64,000 nucleotides of DNA, from positions 2,933,659 to 2,997,658 of the forward strand of contig NZ_CP038033.1 of NCBI RefSeq assembly GCF_004421105.1, in the 5' to 3' direction. The stretch's first letter is position 1. Each line of letters starts with the position of its first letter. The notes under the pieces were generated by a model. The model saw only the letters and a list, made by a program, of their open reading frames with translations, did no database searches and was not told where the DNA came from. Shown piece after piece: positions 21,740-30,532 of the stretch. A program made the translations under genes and the position numbers. Source of the DNA: Nitrosococcus wardiae. GTDB lineage: Bacteria; Pseudomonadota; Gammaproteobacteria; Nitrosococcales; Nitrosococcaceae.

Positions 21740-22804
21740 TCAATAAATCCGGCGCATCATAACCATACCCAAACCAAGGAACAGGAGCGAGGGAAAAGCC
21801 GCACTTACCCAGGAGGGAAACTCAAAGACCAATCCTAACTGATTAAAAAGGCGATTAAAAAGAAAAAAACCAATTCCCACCAAGGCACCGACTAAGATTC
21901 GCTGCCCCATGCTAACCGAGCGCAGCGGACCAAAGATAAAAGGAATGGCTAAAAACATCATGATTAAGGTATTGAAAGGAGCAAATACCTTACTCCAAAA
22001 GGCCAGTTGGTATTGTTCCGTGGCTTGTTTATTCTCCTGCAAATACTCGATGTAGCGGTATAACCCCCAAGCAGAAAGTTGCTGGGGGTCCACAAGGACC
22101 ACATCCAACATTTCCGGGCTCAAGCCTGACTCCCAAAGGGCCTCGGACAATCTGCGGGTGGTGATGCCCTTGCTACTGATAATCCGCTGGGTAATATCGC
22201 TCAAGTGCCAACCATCCTCATGATAGGTGGCGCGGGCAGCTTGGCTGACGATCCGAAGGCGATGTTGTTCATCAAATTCAAAGATTTCAATGTCTTGGTA
22301 TTGCCCATTGGGCAGAACTCGGCCGATGCGGTTAAAATTGTTCTCATTTCTGGTCCAGAAACCTCGCTCTGCTTGGTCACTCAAACGACCCGTTTTAGCC
22401 AGAGAGCGAAGTGTATTGGCCGCTTGCTTTGCGGGCGGTGCCAAAACTTCCCCCATGAGAACCGTCACTACCACAAAGATCATGCCCGTTGCTAAGGCGG
22501 AACGGGTAATACGACTCACGGAGAAACCGGCGGCTCGCATGGCCACCAACTCACTTTGACCGGCCAAGGAACCCAACCCCAATACACTCCCTAGTAAGGC
22601 AGCCACGGGCAATAAATCATAAATATATTGAGGGATGGAATAGGCAGTATACCGCAGTGCATCCAAGACCCCGTAATCCCCTTCCCCCACTTCCTCCAGC
22701 TCAGTGATAAACTCCACAAAGGTATAAAGCGCAATTAATACTAGCAGAACCAGCAAGGTATAGCTGATCACCGCTTTGGCCACATAACGGTCTAAAATTT
22801 TCAT
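21740..22804 (-). CDS. lptG: LPS export ABC transporter permease LptG
   Basis: A 354-residue permease that with LptF and the ATPase LptB extracts lipopolysaccharide from the inner membrane and passes it to LptC/A. It begins MKILDRYVAKAVISYTLLVL and has the two groups of three helices around a periplasmic beta-jellyroll (about 130-265) typical of the family; YDLLPVAALLGSVLGLGSLA is a conserved stretch. The true start ATG 22804 overlaps the lptF stop by 4 bp (ATGA); the longer open frame upstream is inside lptF. Confidence 0.95.
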   Translation of the reverse strand: MKILDRYVAKAVISYTLLVLLVLIALYTFVEFITELEEVGEGDYGVLDALRYTAYSIPQYIYDLLPVAALLGSVLGLGSLAGQSELVAMRAAGFSVSRITRSALATGMIFVVVTVLMGEVLAPPAKQAANTLRSLAKTGRLSDQAERGFWTRNENNFNRIGRVLPNGQYQDIEIFEFDEQHRLRIVSQAARATYHEDGWHLSDITQRIISSKGITTRRLSEALWESGLSPEMLDVVLVDPQQLSAWGLYRYIEYLQENKQATEQYQLAFWSKVFAPFNTLIMMFLAIPFIFGPLRSVSMGQRILVGALVGIGFFLFNRLFNQLGLVFEFPSWVSAAFPSLLFLGLGMVMMRRIY

Positions 22805-23925
22805 CGCCTCATCCAGGCAAGGAACCGGCGCAGTTGGTGTAACAGCCGCCACAAAGGCTGAGGCCAGAGCAATATCAACACCACCAAGAGCATCTGCCCA
22901 TGGACCCACCATAGCCCAAGAGAGGCAGGGATGACTTCATGCTCCACCCAGTTACGGGATATCCCGAGCATGTTGCTATAAATCACATACACCAAGACGG
23001 CGGGCACCAACCCTGCATAGCGCCCTTGCCGGGGGCCTAAGCGCGCGAGGGGGGCCGCCAATATTACTAACAGGAGGGTCGCAATAGGCATGGAAACCCG
23101 CCACTGCACTTCTGCAATATCCTTGGGAGCCCCCATTTCCCAGAGGGTCAAAGTGGGAAGGGTTTGATGACGAATGCGGAATTCTTGCGCTCCCCCCTTC
23201 TTTACCAGAATACCATGGCGCTCAAAGCGAGAGATCCGTACCCCCACGCCATCACCGGCCAGGTCGTAGCGGTAACCTTCCTCCAGTATCAAGTGTTTGT
23301 CACCGGTGCTCCCATCTGTTTGAAGGCGGCCTCTTGCAGCCCGGAAAAGGATTTTCTGAGTAGGTTCTCGTACCTGGATAAAGACGTTTCTCATTCCCAA
23401 CCGATCTTCTGTTAAGCTCTCGGCATAAAATACCCATTGTCCCCCCTTGATTTTCTTAAAATTGCCAGCCACCAAACCACTGGTCTCAGCGGCAAGTATG
23501 GCCTGTTGCTTGAGACGGTAGCCCTCTGCCGAGGCTAGCGGCCCGAGATACAAAGAAATGCAACCTACACCTATGGCCAGCACTAATCCAAAAGTCAACA
23601 CCACCCGCAGCAAATGGCCCCGACTTATACCGCAGGCAAATAAGACAACAATTTCACTGTCATTAGCCATCCGGCCTAATACTAGAATCACCGCCAGGAA
23701 AGCGGCTAACGGCAGCAGCAATACCAAAGCCCCTATGGCCTCGTACGCGGAAAGCGCTAAAATGGTCTCCCCTGGAACCTTCCCTTCCGTTGCCTGGCCT
23801 AAAAAACGGATGAAGCGAATCCCGCCGAAGATAAGCAACAAAACTAGAGTGACCGCCGTCACATTGAGGCTCAATTCCTTGAGAATGTAACGATCCACAA
23901 TACGAAATTTGAACATCCCTTCCAT
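22801..23925 (-). CDS. lptF: LPS export ABC transporter permease LptF
   Basis: A 374-residue partner permease of LptG. It opens with FRIVDRYILKELSLNVTAVT, has the conserved LLLPLAAFLAVILVLGRMAN helix and a periplasmic domain (about 130-270) with LVAGNFKKIKGGQWVFYAES. It is the first gene of lptF-lptG and is divergent from pepA, the usual gammaproteobacterial arrangement. MFKFRIVDRY at codon 4 is an alternative start. Confidence 0.95.
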   Translation of the reverse strand: MEGMFKFRIVDRYILKELSLNVTAVTLVLLLIFGGIRFIRFLGQATEGKVPGETILALSAYEAIGALVLLLPLAAFLAVILVLGRMANDSEIVVLFACGISRGHLLRVVLTFGLVLAIGVGCISLYLGPLASAEGYRLKQQAILAAETSGLVAGNFKKIKGGQWVFYAESLTEDRLGMRNVFIQVREPTQKILFRAARGRLQTDGSTGDKHLILEEGYRYDLAGDGVGVRISRFERHGILVKKGGAQEFRIRHQTLPTLTLWEMGAPKDIAEVQWRVSMPIATLLLVILAAPLARLGPRQGRYAGLVPAVLVYVIYSNMLGISRNWVEHEVIPASLGLWWVHGQMLLVVLILLWPQPLWRLLHQLRRFLAWMRR

Positions 23926-24256
23926 TATCTATCCGGATAAATTACGAGATCACCACAAGGGCACGAAGGATACAAAAAAATTACATTTTAAAGGGTATCG
24001 CAAAAGCTTGGGATGTAGCGCGAGTGAGCGGAACGTCATCTGAGAAAATCCGTAGATTAAGGAGTAACTCCTTCAGCCTTGATAATGGCAGCCCATGAAA
24101 GGGAATATCCTGTTGGCAACAGAACTATTATTATCATAAAATCGAATCCCCCATTATTGAACTATTGGTCGTCAATTCCTTTAAAATGTCTTACCATTTT
24201 TAGCTTTTATTTTGTGAAGATAAAACACCAACGATAATCCCTCTTCAGGAGCAGCT
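23926..24256. other. Divergent promoter region lptF / pepA
   Basis: A 331-bp gap with no coding frame that I trust. It must hold the promoters of both divergent operons; the right half (24120-24240) is AT-rich. No operator is recognised. Confidence 0.5.
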
Positions 24257-25765
24257 ATGAATTACACCGTCGCCAGCGGCACCCCGGAAAAACAACGCAC
24301 CGGTGCCCTTGTGGTGGGCATCTACGAGGGCGGGAAACTGTCCCCTTCCGCCCAACGAATTGACAAAGCTAGTGAAGGTTACTTGTCTAAGCTCATCAAG
24401 CAAGGCGATTTTTCCGGTAAAAAAGGACAAACCCTCCTGCTCTTTGCTCTTCCAGGAGTCAAAGCCGAGCGAGTCCTACTGATGGGGTGTGGCCAGAAAG
24501 ACAAGCTGGAGGCTAAACATCTGCGCCAGAACTGGTCGAGTGCCGTTAAGGTATTACAAGAGTGCGGCACTACCGATGCAGTGGCCTGCCTGCTGGATCT
24601 TAAGGTCAAGGAGGATGAGGATATCGCCCAGCGGGCGCGACTCCTGGTAGAGGCCGCTGAACAGGCCTCCTATCGCTATGACCAAACCAAAAGCAAAAAA
24701 GAACCGCCCCCACAGCCTCTCAAGAAGCTCACCCTGCTGCTAGAGCAACGCTCCCAACAGCCGGCGGCAGAACAGGGAACTTGCTGGGGCCAGGCCATAG
24801 CCAAAGGAGTGAGTCTAGCTCGAAATCTGGGCAACCTACCTGGAAACATTTGCACGCCCACCTACTTGGCCGATGAGGCCCGCAAGTTAGCCAAGGAATA
24901 TAAATCCCTAAAGGTAAAAATCCTGGAGCAGGAGGACATGGAAAAATTGGGGATGGGGGCGCTGCTTGCTGTGGCCCGGGGCAGCCGGCAACCACCTAAA
25001 CTCATCACCCTGGAGTATAAAGGGGCTTCCAACAAACAAAAACCCATCGTCCTGGTGGGGAAAGGGCTGACTTTCGATTCCGGCGGCATTTCAATCAAAC
25101 CTGCTGAGCGCATGGATGAAATGAAGTACGACATGTGCGGTGGGGCAGGTGTTCTCGGAACCATGAAAGCTTGCGCCGAATTGGAATTGCCCCTCAATGT
25201 GGTTGCCGTCGTGCCCAGTTCTGAGAATCTCCCTGATGGCGCCGCCAACAAACCAGGAGACGTCATCACCAGCTTATCGGGCCAAACCATTGAGGTTCTG
25301 AATACGGATGCGGAAGGTCGATTGATTCTTTGTGATGCCCTCACCTACAGCAAACGCTACAGTCCAGAAGTGGTCATTGATGTGGCGACCCTGACAGGGG
25401 CCTGTGTGATCGCCTTAGGCGCCCAAGCCAGTGGCCTGTTAAGTAATGATCAAACCCTGGCGGAGAGCTTACTTGCCGCCGGACAAATCAGCGGTGACCG
25501 GGCTTGGCAACTCCCCCTATGGGAAGAGTACCAGCAGCAACTGGACAGCAATTTTGCGGACATGGCCAACATTGGCGGGCGGGAAGCCGGTACCATTACC
25601 GGCGCTTGTTTCCTGGCGCGCTTTACGGAAGAGTTTTCCTGGACCCACTTGGACATTGCCGGCACTGCCTGGCTCAGCGGTAAGGAGAAAGGAGCCACCG
25701 GGCGCCCCGTGCCCCTGCTCACCCAATACCTAATTCAGCGCGCCGAGGAAACAAAGAGTTTATAA
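24257..25765 (+). CDS. pepA: Leucyl aminopeptidase PepA
   Basis: A 502-residue M17 aminopeptidase with two metal ions. The N-terminal macro-like domain (1-165) is followed by the catalytic domain: VGKGLTFDSGGISIKPAERM with the metal-binding Lys/Asp, KYDMCGGAGVLGTM, and the signature NTDAEGRLILCDAL. In E. coli PepA also acts as a DNA-binding protein in pyrimidine regulation and Xer recombination. It starts the pepA-holC unit, opposite lptF. Confidence 0.96.
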   Translation: MNYTVASGTPEKQRTGALVVGIYEGGKLSPSAQRIDKASEGYLSKLIKQGDFSGKKGQTLLLFALPGVKAERVLLMGCGQKDKLEAKHLRQNWSSAVKVLQECGTTDAVACLLDLKVKEDEDIAQRARLLVEAAEQASYRYDQTKSKKEPPPQPLKKLTLLLEQRSQQPAAEQGTCWGQAIAKGVSLARNLGNLPGNICTPTYLADEARKLAKEYKSLKVKILEQEDMEKLGMGALLAVARGSRQPPKLITLEYKGASNKQKPIVLVGKGLTFDSGGISIKPAERMDEMKYDMCGGAGVLGTMKACAELELPLNVVAVVPSSENLPDGAANKPGDVITSLSGQTIEVLNTDAEGRLILCDALTYSKRYSPEVVIDVATLTGACVIALGAQASGLLSNDQTLAESLLAAGQISGDRAWQLPLWEEYQQQLDSNFADMANIGGREAGTITGACFLARFTEEFSWTHLDIAGTAWLSGKEKGATGRPVPLLTQYLIQRAEETKSL

Positions 25766-25778
25766 TAACTCATAACCC

Positions 25779-26210
25779 ATGACCAAGGTCGATTTCTATT
25801 TGCTCACGAGTCATCAGCCTCAAATTCGGGAGCGATTTGCCTGTAAATTAACGGAAAAGGCCTACCGACTCGGCCATCGGGTCCATATCCAGGTGGAAGA
25901 TCAGAGCCAAGCACAAAAAATGGACGATCTCCTATGGACTTTCCGCCAAGGTAGTTTTGTCCCTCATGCCCTGATGGATACCGAGGGAGCGGCCGAAACC
26001 CCGGTGCTCATTGGCTATGAAGGCGAACCGGGAGCCGGGATGGAACTCTTGATTAATCTCTGCAGGGAAGTCCCTCAGTTTTTTTCTCATTTTCCGCGGG
26101 TGGCGGAAATTATCGACCAGGATGAGAACAATCGCCATGCCGGACGACAGCGTTATCGTGACTACCGCGACCAAGGCTGTTCACTGGAAACTCACCAGTT
26201 AAGCATTTGA
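25779..26210 (+). CDS. holC: DNA polymerase III chi subunit
   Basis: A 143-residue chi subunit that ties the clamp loader (through psi) to SSB. It opens MTKVDFYLLTSHQ and contains DLLWTFRQGSFVPHALMD and PVLIGYEGEPGAG, both characteristic. It lies 13 bp after pepA as in many gammaproteobacteria; the valS gene that often follows is not here. Confidence 0.92.
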   Translation: MTKVDFYLLTSHQPQIRERFACKLTEKAYRLGHRVHIQVEDQSQAQKMDDLLWTFRQGSFVPHALMDTEGAAETPVLIGYEGEPGAGMELLINLCREVPQFFSHFPRVAEIIDQDENNRHAGRQRYRDYRDQGCSLETHQLSI

Positions 26211-26242
26211 GGCACTGAGATCAATAGGAGGCTTATTGTTAG

Positions 26243-26268
26243 GGGGGAAATAGCCATCTATTTCCCCC
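26243..26268. terminator. Hairpin between convergent holC and DUF2780 gene
   Basis: Perfect 11-bp stem GGGGGAAATAG/CTATTTCCCCC with a CCAT loop, in the gap between the converging genes. No clear T-run follows on either strand, so termination is probable rather than shown. Confidence 0.55.
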
Positions 26269-26300
26269 TGCCTGCTCATTTGCAGGGTAATTATCGAGAC

Positions 26301-26879
26301 TCAAGGTGCCCTTAAAGCCGACTGTAATAAATTAGCCATCGCTTGCCCGCTCGTATTCCTCACATAAGTCGTTACTACAGGAATAAATTGGCCAACCATA
26401 TCGGGAGAAAGATTCAATTGTTTAAAAGAAGCAGCCAATGAAGCCATGCTTCCCAGTGCATTGTTCGCATCTCCCATCATGGAGGAAATACTACCGGTCA
26501 CATTAGACATATTAGGCGCTACGCTCAGCATCTCATTCATCCCTGGTACCGATTGAGACAACGTTGTGAACGCTTGGGGGTCCATATTAGTTTTCGCCGC
26601 TTGAAAAATGGCGCCGGCACCCCCTAAAGCTTGCCGCTGAGAAACGCCTAATTGATTCATCAAAATATCCGTCAAACCCGTTTGGCTGGTTCCCATATTA
26701 TTAGCGGCAGTCGTCCCTGTTTCAATCGCTTGCCTTCCGCTTCGCGCTGTTTGCTCAACCGTTGCTAAGCCGCTATCCACAGAACCCACGACATTTCCAC
26801 TTCCCCCGTTGGTGGCACATCCCACACCGGACAGGGTCAATATCAAAGTACCTATTTTTATGTAATTTATTTTTTTCAT
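26301..26879 (-). CDS. DUF2780 lipoprotein (VcgC/VcgE family)
   Basis: A 192-residue protein with a lipoprotein signal (TLILTLSGVGC, Cys at about 21). The rest is Ala/Gly/Ser/Met-rich and helical: LTDILMNQLGVSQRQALGGA, VPGMNEMLSVAPN and LSPDMVGQFIPVVTTYV match the DUF2780 pattern of Vibrio VcgC/VcgE. Function unknown. ATG 26879 is 6 nt after a GAGG site; a TTG two codons earlier is too close to it. Confidence 0.8.
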   Translation of the reverse strand: MKKINYIKIGTLILTLSGVGCATNGGSGNVVGSVDSGLATVEQTARSGRQAIETGTTAANNMGTSQTGLTDILMNQLGVSQRQALGGAGAIFQAAKTNMDPQAFTTLSQSVPGMNEMLSVAPNMSNVTGSISSMMGDANNALGSMASLAASFKQLNLSPDMVGQFIPVVTTYVRNTSGQAMANLLQSALRAP

Positions 26880-27325
26880 CTGCAACCTCTATGCGTAAAA
26901 GGGAGCTATTGGGTAAGCCCTTTGCAGTATACTTACCCCGATGCAATCCCAAACACCCGATTAAAGCTTAGACTAGTGGCAAACTCTATTCATCAACACA
27001 AAAACGTGGCCGGCCCCCGGCTTAGCAAAGCCCCCCAGGCCCATGCCTACGCCTATAAGTGTGTTACCCACTTGCTGCGACAACAAAGCACTCAAGCTGA
27101 TGTTCCACAGAGGCTTGGTTGAACCCTGTCCTAGACTGTGATCTGGCATAAAATATTTCTGGGGGGAGAGCTGGTTTGCCCCCTTATCAGGGGCTTGCTC
27201 TCCCCCACAGCGCTATCCGAATCAGTGCCATGCCCTTACGAAATCGTATCTTCCACCCTCCTCTCTGCAATGGGATTGAGCCGCAGTTCCAAGCAGCTAT
27301 TATTCCCAATTGGGTGGCAATCTCT
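26880..27325. other. Gene-poor region
   Basis: No gene is supported. A 58-codon minus-strand frame at 26973-27149 (start MPDHSLGQGSTKPLW) reads smoothly but has no ribosome site and no family that I recognise. The region separates the DUF2780 gene from the 3' end of the methyltransferase gene. Confidence 0.4.
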
Positions 27326-28288
27326 CTACAAGGAGATTTCAACATGGGCATGGCAGGCATCGCAGATGGCTTCCACATGCCGGTGATCGGTGCCGCAGCA
27401 ACCACCGAGCACAGTCAAGCACGGCAGCAAATCACGTAGCCTACGGTACTGTTCGCCCAGTTTCTGGGGATTGCCGATATCCAGATCTGCGCTTTCATCC
27501 AGTTCTGCATGGCTGCGTTTGGAGGCGTTAGCGCGCAGGCCACGAATGCGCTTGCGCCAGTGGCCATCTTCCTGCAATGCCTGTTCGAAGTGCGTGGGAT
27601 GGGCGCAGTTAATCAGGTAATAGGCAACATAGCCGTTAGTTTCCTGCTCGGTGCGTTGGATGGCTTCAGCCAGTCGGTCGCCAGAAGGCAGGTGTCCATC
27701 AGTCTCCACTGTGAAGGAAATTGCCACCGGCATAGCGGCATCCCGAGCCGCCTGGACGATACCAATTGCTTCCTCCACATAGTTCAGGGTCAACGCCGAA
27801 ACCATGTCGGCATCGGTCTGTGCAAAGGTCTCGATCTGTGGCCTATGGTACTCCCATGCTACGTCTATACTCATTTGGGAATCAGCGCGATAGCCATCAC
27901 CCCGTGGACCCAGATTGCCACTGATAACTATCGGCGTCTCCAATGTCTCATAAGCCGCGCGGATCTCGAGCAACAGGCCGATGGCCTTACGATTAGCGTC
28001 GGCGAGAGTTACGGCATCGTAACCCAGCTTCGCCCCCCAGTCTGGATTTGCGCGCCAAGTGGGAGCCTCCAGCACAATGCCAAATCCCCACCGGCGCGCG
28101 ATTTTGACATAGCGGGTAAAATAGTGAAACAACGTATCAAACCCGGTATCGTCCTTAAGGAGATGGAAAGCGGCAAAATAAGGCAGGGCAATGCCCTCGT
28201 GAAAGATCAACGTAGTTTCGAGGCCGCCATCGGTAATGAACAGATCGTCCCGGAGTTGCGGCAATCGATTACGGTATTGTCTCATCAT
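27326..28288 (-). CDS. Homocysteine S-methyltransferase family protein
   Basis: A 320-residue (beta/alpha)8 enzyme that moves a methyl group (from S-methylmethionine, betaine or a similar donor) to homocysteine, making methionine. It starts with ITDGGLETTLIFHEGI, has VISGNLGPRGDGY, and carries the zinc ligands: one Cys in YLINCAHPTHFEQ and two in LTVLGGCCGTDHRHV. AAGGAG lies close upstream, so the second ATG (28285) may be the real start. It is divergent from a GlxA-type regulator, with 188 bp between start codons, which may control it (inference). The donor cannot be decided from sequence. Confidence 0.9.
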   Translation of the reverse strand: MMRQYRNRLPQLRDDLFITDGGLETTLIFHEGIALPYFAAFHLLKDDTGFDTLFHYFTRYVKIARRWGFGIVLEAPTWRANPDWGAKLGYDAVTLADANRKAIGLLLEIRAAYETLETPIVISGNLGPRGDGYRADSQMSIDVAWEYHRPQIETFAQTDADMVSALTLNYVEEAIGIVQAARDAAMPVAISFTVETDGHLPSGDRLAEAIQRTEQETNGYVAYYLINCAHPTHFEQALQEDGHWRKRIRGLRANASKRSHAELDESADLDIGNPQKLGEQYRRLRDLLPCLTVLGGCCGTDHRHVEAICDACHAHVEISL

Positions 28289-28476
28289 ATACTCCTTGGT
28301 GTTGCGTGTTCATGATTAGCTTCCAGATTGCCAGGTGAGTTGGGCGTCGCCATGGCTGGGCTTATCTGTTAGGATGCCTATCTCAGCTACAATCATTTAA
28401 AATGACGTACAAAAAGTTACTCCCAGTCTGCTCTCTTCACTAAAGCCGTTTGTGCAAAAAACCGGACAGATCGGCC

Positions 28477-29502
28477 ATGTCTACGGCGCCCGTCAACATC
28501 GCAATCCTGGTATTCCCCGAGACTACTGGCTCGGTGGTTTACGGCATGTACGACTTGTTCCTATCGGCTGGGCGGGATTGGAGTATCGTCACGGAGGGCC
28601 GCCCTAGCCCAGAACTAATTCGACCGCTACTGGTTGCCAAGCAACAGGAACCCTTCGCTGCGGGCAATGGGGTGCATATGGCGCCCCATACCACAATGGC
28701 CCAGTGCCCGGAGAATGCGCTCATCTGCGTGCCGGAAGTCAACCTACCACCAGGCGCCTCCCTTGCCAGCCGTTATCATGAGGAGATCAGCTGGCTCAAA
28801 CAGCGTTACGCGGAAGGTGCCGTACTCGCCTCGGCCTGCTCAGGGGCGATGCTGTTTGCCGAGGCAGGACTGTTGGATGGCTGCGAAGCCACCACCCATT
28901 GGGCCTGGTGCGACGTGATGCGCCATCGTTTCCCGAAAACCAAGGTGCATCCCCAACGCGCCCTCGTGGTCTCCGGTGAAGGCCAGCGCTTGGTTATGGC
29001 GGGGGGCGGCACCTCCTGGCTAGATCTAGCGCTCTATCTCATCGCCCGCACCGTGGGTCTAGAGCCCGCCATGCAGGTCGCCCGTGTGAACCTTATTGAC
29101 TGGCATAACATCGGCCAGCAGCCCTTTGCCCGCCTTGCCCGTACGCGACAAGTGGAGGACGCGGTCATCGCCCATTGTCAGATCTGGATCGCTGAACACT
29201 ACCAGGAGCACAATCCCGTCAACGCGATGGTGCGACTGTCCGGCCTTGCCGAACGCACCTTCAAACGCCGCTTTCAACAGGCAACCGGTATGTCGCCGCT
29301 CGAATATGTGCACGCGCTGAGACTTGAAGAAGCTAAGCAGATGCTCGAAGCGAGCGATCTGCCCATCGAAAACATTGCTAACGAGGTAGGTTATGAAGAC
29401 GCAGCCTTTTTCAGTCGGCTGTTTCGGCGCAAAGTGAACCTCACTCCAGCCCAGTACCGCAAACGTTTTGGCGCACTACGTAAATCTCTCTCGTCCACCT
29501 AA
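28477..29502 (+). CDS. GlxA-type transcriptional regulator (DJ-1/PfpI + AraC)
   Basis: A 341-residue regulator. Residues about 5-185 form a DJ-1/PfpI (class I amidotransferase-like) sensor domain, with Cys in the nucleophile-elbow position of GAVLASACSGAMLFAEAGLL. The C-terminal 110 residues are two AraC helix-turn-helices (LSGLAERTFKRRFQQATGMS and IANEVGYEDAAFFSRLFRRK). Relatives such as GbdR and CdhR control catabolism of methylated amines, which fits the divergent methyltransferase (inference). ATG 28477 is chosen; the frame extends 9 codons up to a TTG. Confidence 0.9.
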   Translation: MSTAPVNIAILVFPETTGSVVYGMYDLFLSAGRDWSIVTEGRPSPELIRPLLVAKQQEPFAAGNGVHMAPHTTMAQCPENALICVPEVNLPPGASLASRYHEEISWLKQRYAEGAVLASACSGAMLFAEAGLLDGCEATTHWAWCDVMRHRFPKTKVHPQRALVVSGEGQRLVMAGGGTSWLDLALYLIARTVGLEPAMQVARVNLIDWHNIGQQPFARLARTRQVEDAVIAHCQIWIAEHYQEHNPVNAMVRLSGLAERTFKRRFQQATGMSPLEYVHALRLEEAKQMLEASDLPIENIANEVGYEDAAFFSRLFRRKVNLTPAQYRKRFGALRKSLSST

Positions 29503-29595
29503 AGAATATCATCGCCTCTGGATCTGTTCGGGACTAACAAGGAACCTCACTGTCCCCTTGCACTCGGTGCTGATCCCTATTTTTTGAAGGTAAAG

Positions 29596-30159
29596 TCAAT
29601 GAGGGCTAGAGGTTCGTTTTGAGATGTATTTTTCAAGTTTACTGGAAGCTTCTGCATAGTTGGCGGCAGTCTCAGCGTCTAAGGCATATTCCGGAAGAAA
29701 TTTAACTTTATCCTTTACCTCTTTAAGATCCGTAAAGAGCTTGAGCTGCTCTTCATCAATCACTCCAGCATCCTTCAAAGCGATACCAATATCAAGATCT
29801 GGTCCCTTACCTCCGGTAGCCGCTGATGCTGATGTCTTTAAACTTTCCCAAGAATCGATCAATGCAGTCTTGGGCCTTGTTCGTGCCTTCCGCAGCAGGC
29901 TACTCACCGCTTCCTCGACTTCCTCTTTTGAAAGTGTTGGCAGACTTTGGGCCTTTTTTCTAGCATCTATCGCTTTTTCCCTCACTTCTACTGCATCAAA
30001 GTCCAGTTGCTTATCTCCCCACTTTGCGTGCAGTGCTCGCCTTACCAGCGAGGCTATTAATTCGGAGAGTTCCAGCTTAAAGAGAATTACAAACACAATG
30101 AAGGCGAGCGGCCATGCAATTGTCTTTACAATCTCCGCAACAAATTCTAACCAACCCAT
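29596..30159 (-). CDS. Hypothetical protein, one membrane helix
   Basis: 187 residues; not recognised. A hydrophobic segment (about 8-30: IVKTIAWPLAFIVFVILFKL) is followed by a basic stretch and a long, charged helical region containing KAQSLPTLSKEEVEEAVSSL, then a region rich in Asp, Leu and Lys. It looks like a protein anchored by its N-terminus with a cytoplasmic helical tail. It is transcribed alone. Confidence 0.7.
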   Translation of the reverse strand: MGWLEFVAEIVKTIAWPLAFIVFVILFKLELSELIASLVRRALHAKWGDKQLDFDAVEVREKAIDARKKAQSLPTLSKEEVEEAVSSLLRKARTRPKTALIDSWESLKTSASAATGGKGPDLDIGIALKDAGVIDEEQLKLFTDLKEVKDKVKFLPEYALDAETAANYAEASSKLEKYISKRTSSPH

Positions 30160-30532
30160 AAAGATATCTCGTTAAAGCGAGTTTGAAGATTCATCCAAAA
30201 TGGCATCTAAAACAAGAATTCTTTGACCAGCCTTTAATCTATGATTAAATTCCTACTATTTCTATAATGTATGTTGATACAGGCAGAAAATAGCTCAGGG
30301 GCCAGGTCAACCCCATATGCGCAAGTACTTGTTTTGCTATAAATTAATATTAAAATCATAACATTATGACTATACGACAGTTTAGATACAAGGTTTTCAC
30401 GTTGCTTGCTCTATTATTAACCAAGCATTTGAATAATCTTGAAAATACTGTGGCTAGAAAAGATTCTTCGCCCTTTTAGCCCTCTCCCCTATTCCCATCC
30501 CCGAAAATCAGCTTAAAATAATTAAAACCCCA
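30160..30532. other. AT-rich intergenic region
   Basis: 373 bp between divergent genes; no frame or RNA is recognised. It should carry the promoters of the hypothetical gene and of the GGDEF-EAL gene. Confidence 0.4.

Noticed and set aside
21254-21838. Open frame overlapping the RDD gene
   Set aside because: Composition is biased (His, Ser, Thr, Arg), no family match, and it covers the real RDD gene in another frame.
26973-27149. 58-codon minus-strand frame
   Set aside because: Reads smoothly but lacks a ribosome site and any family; chance is likely at this length.
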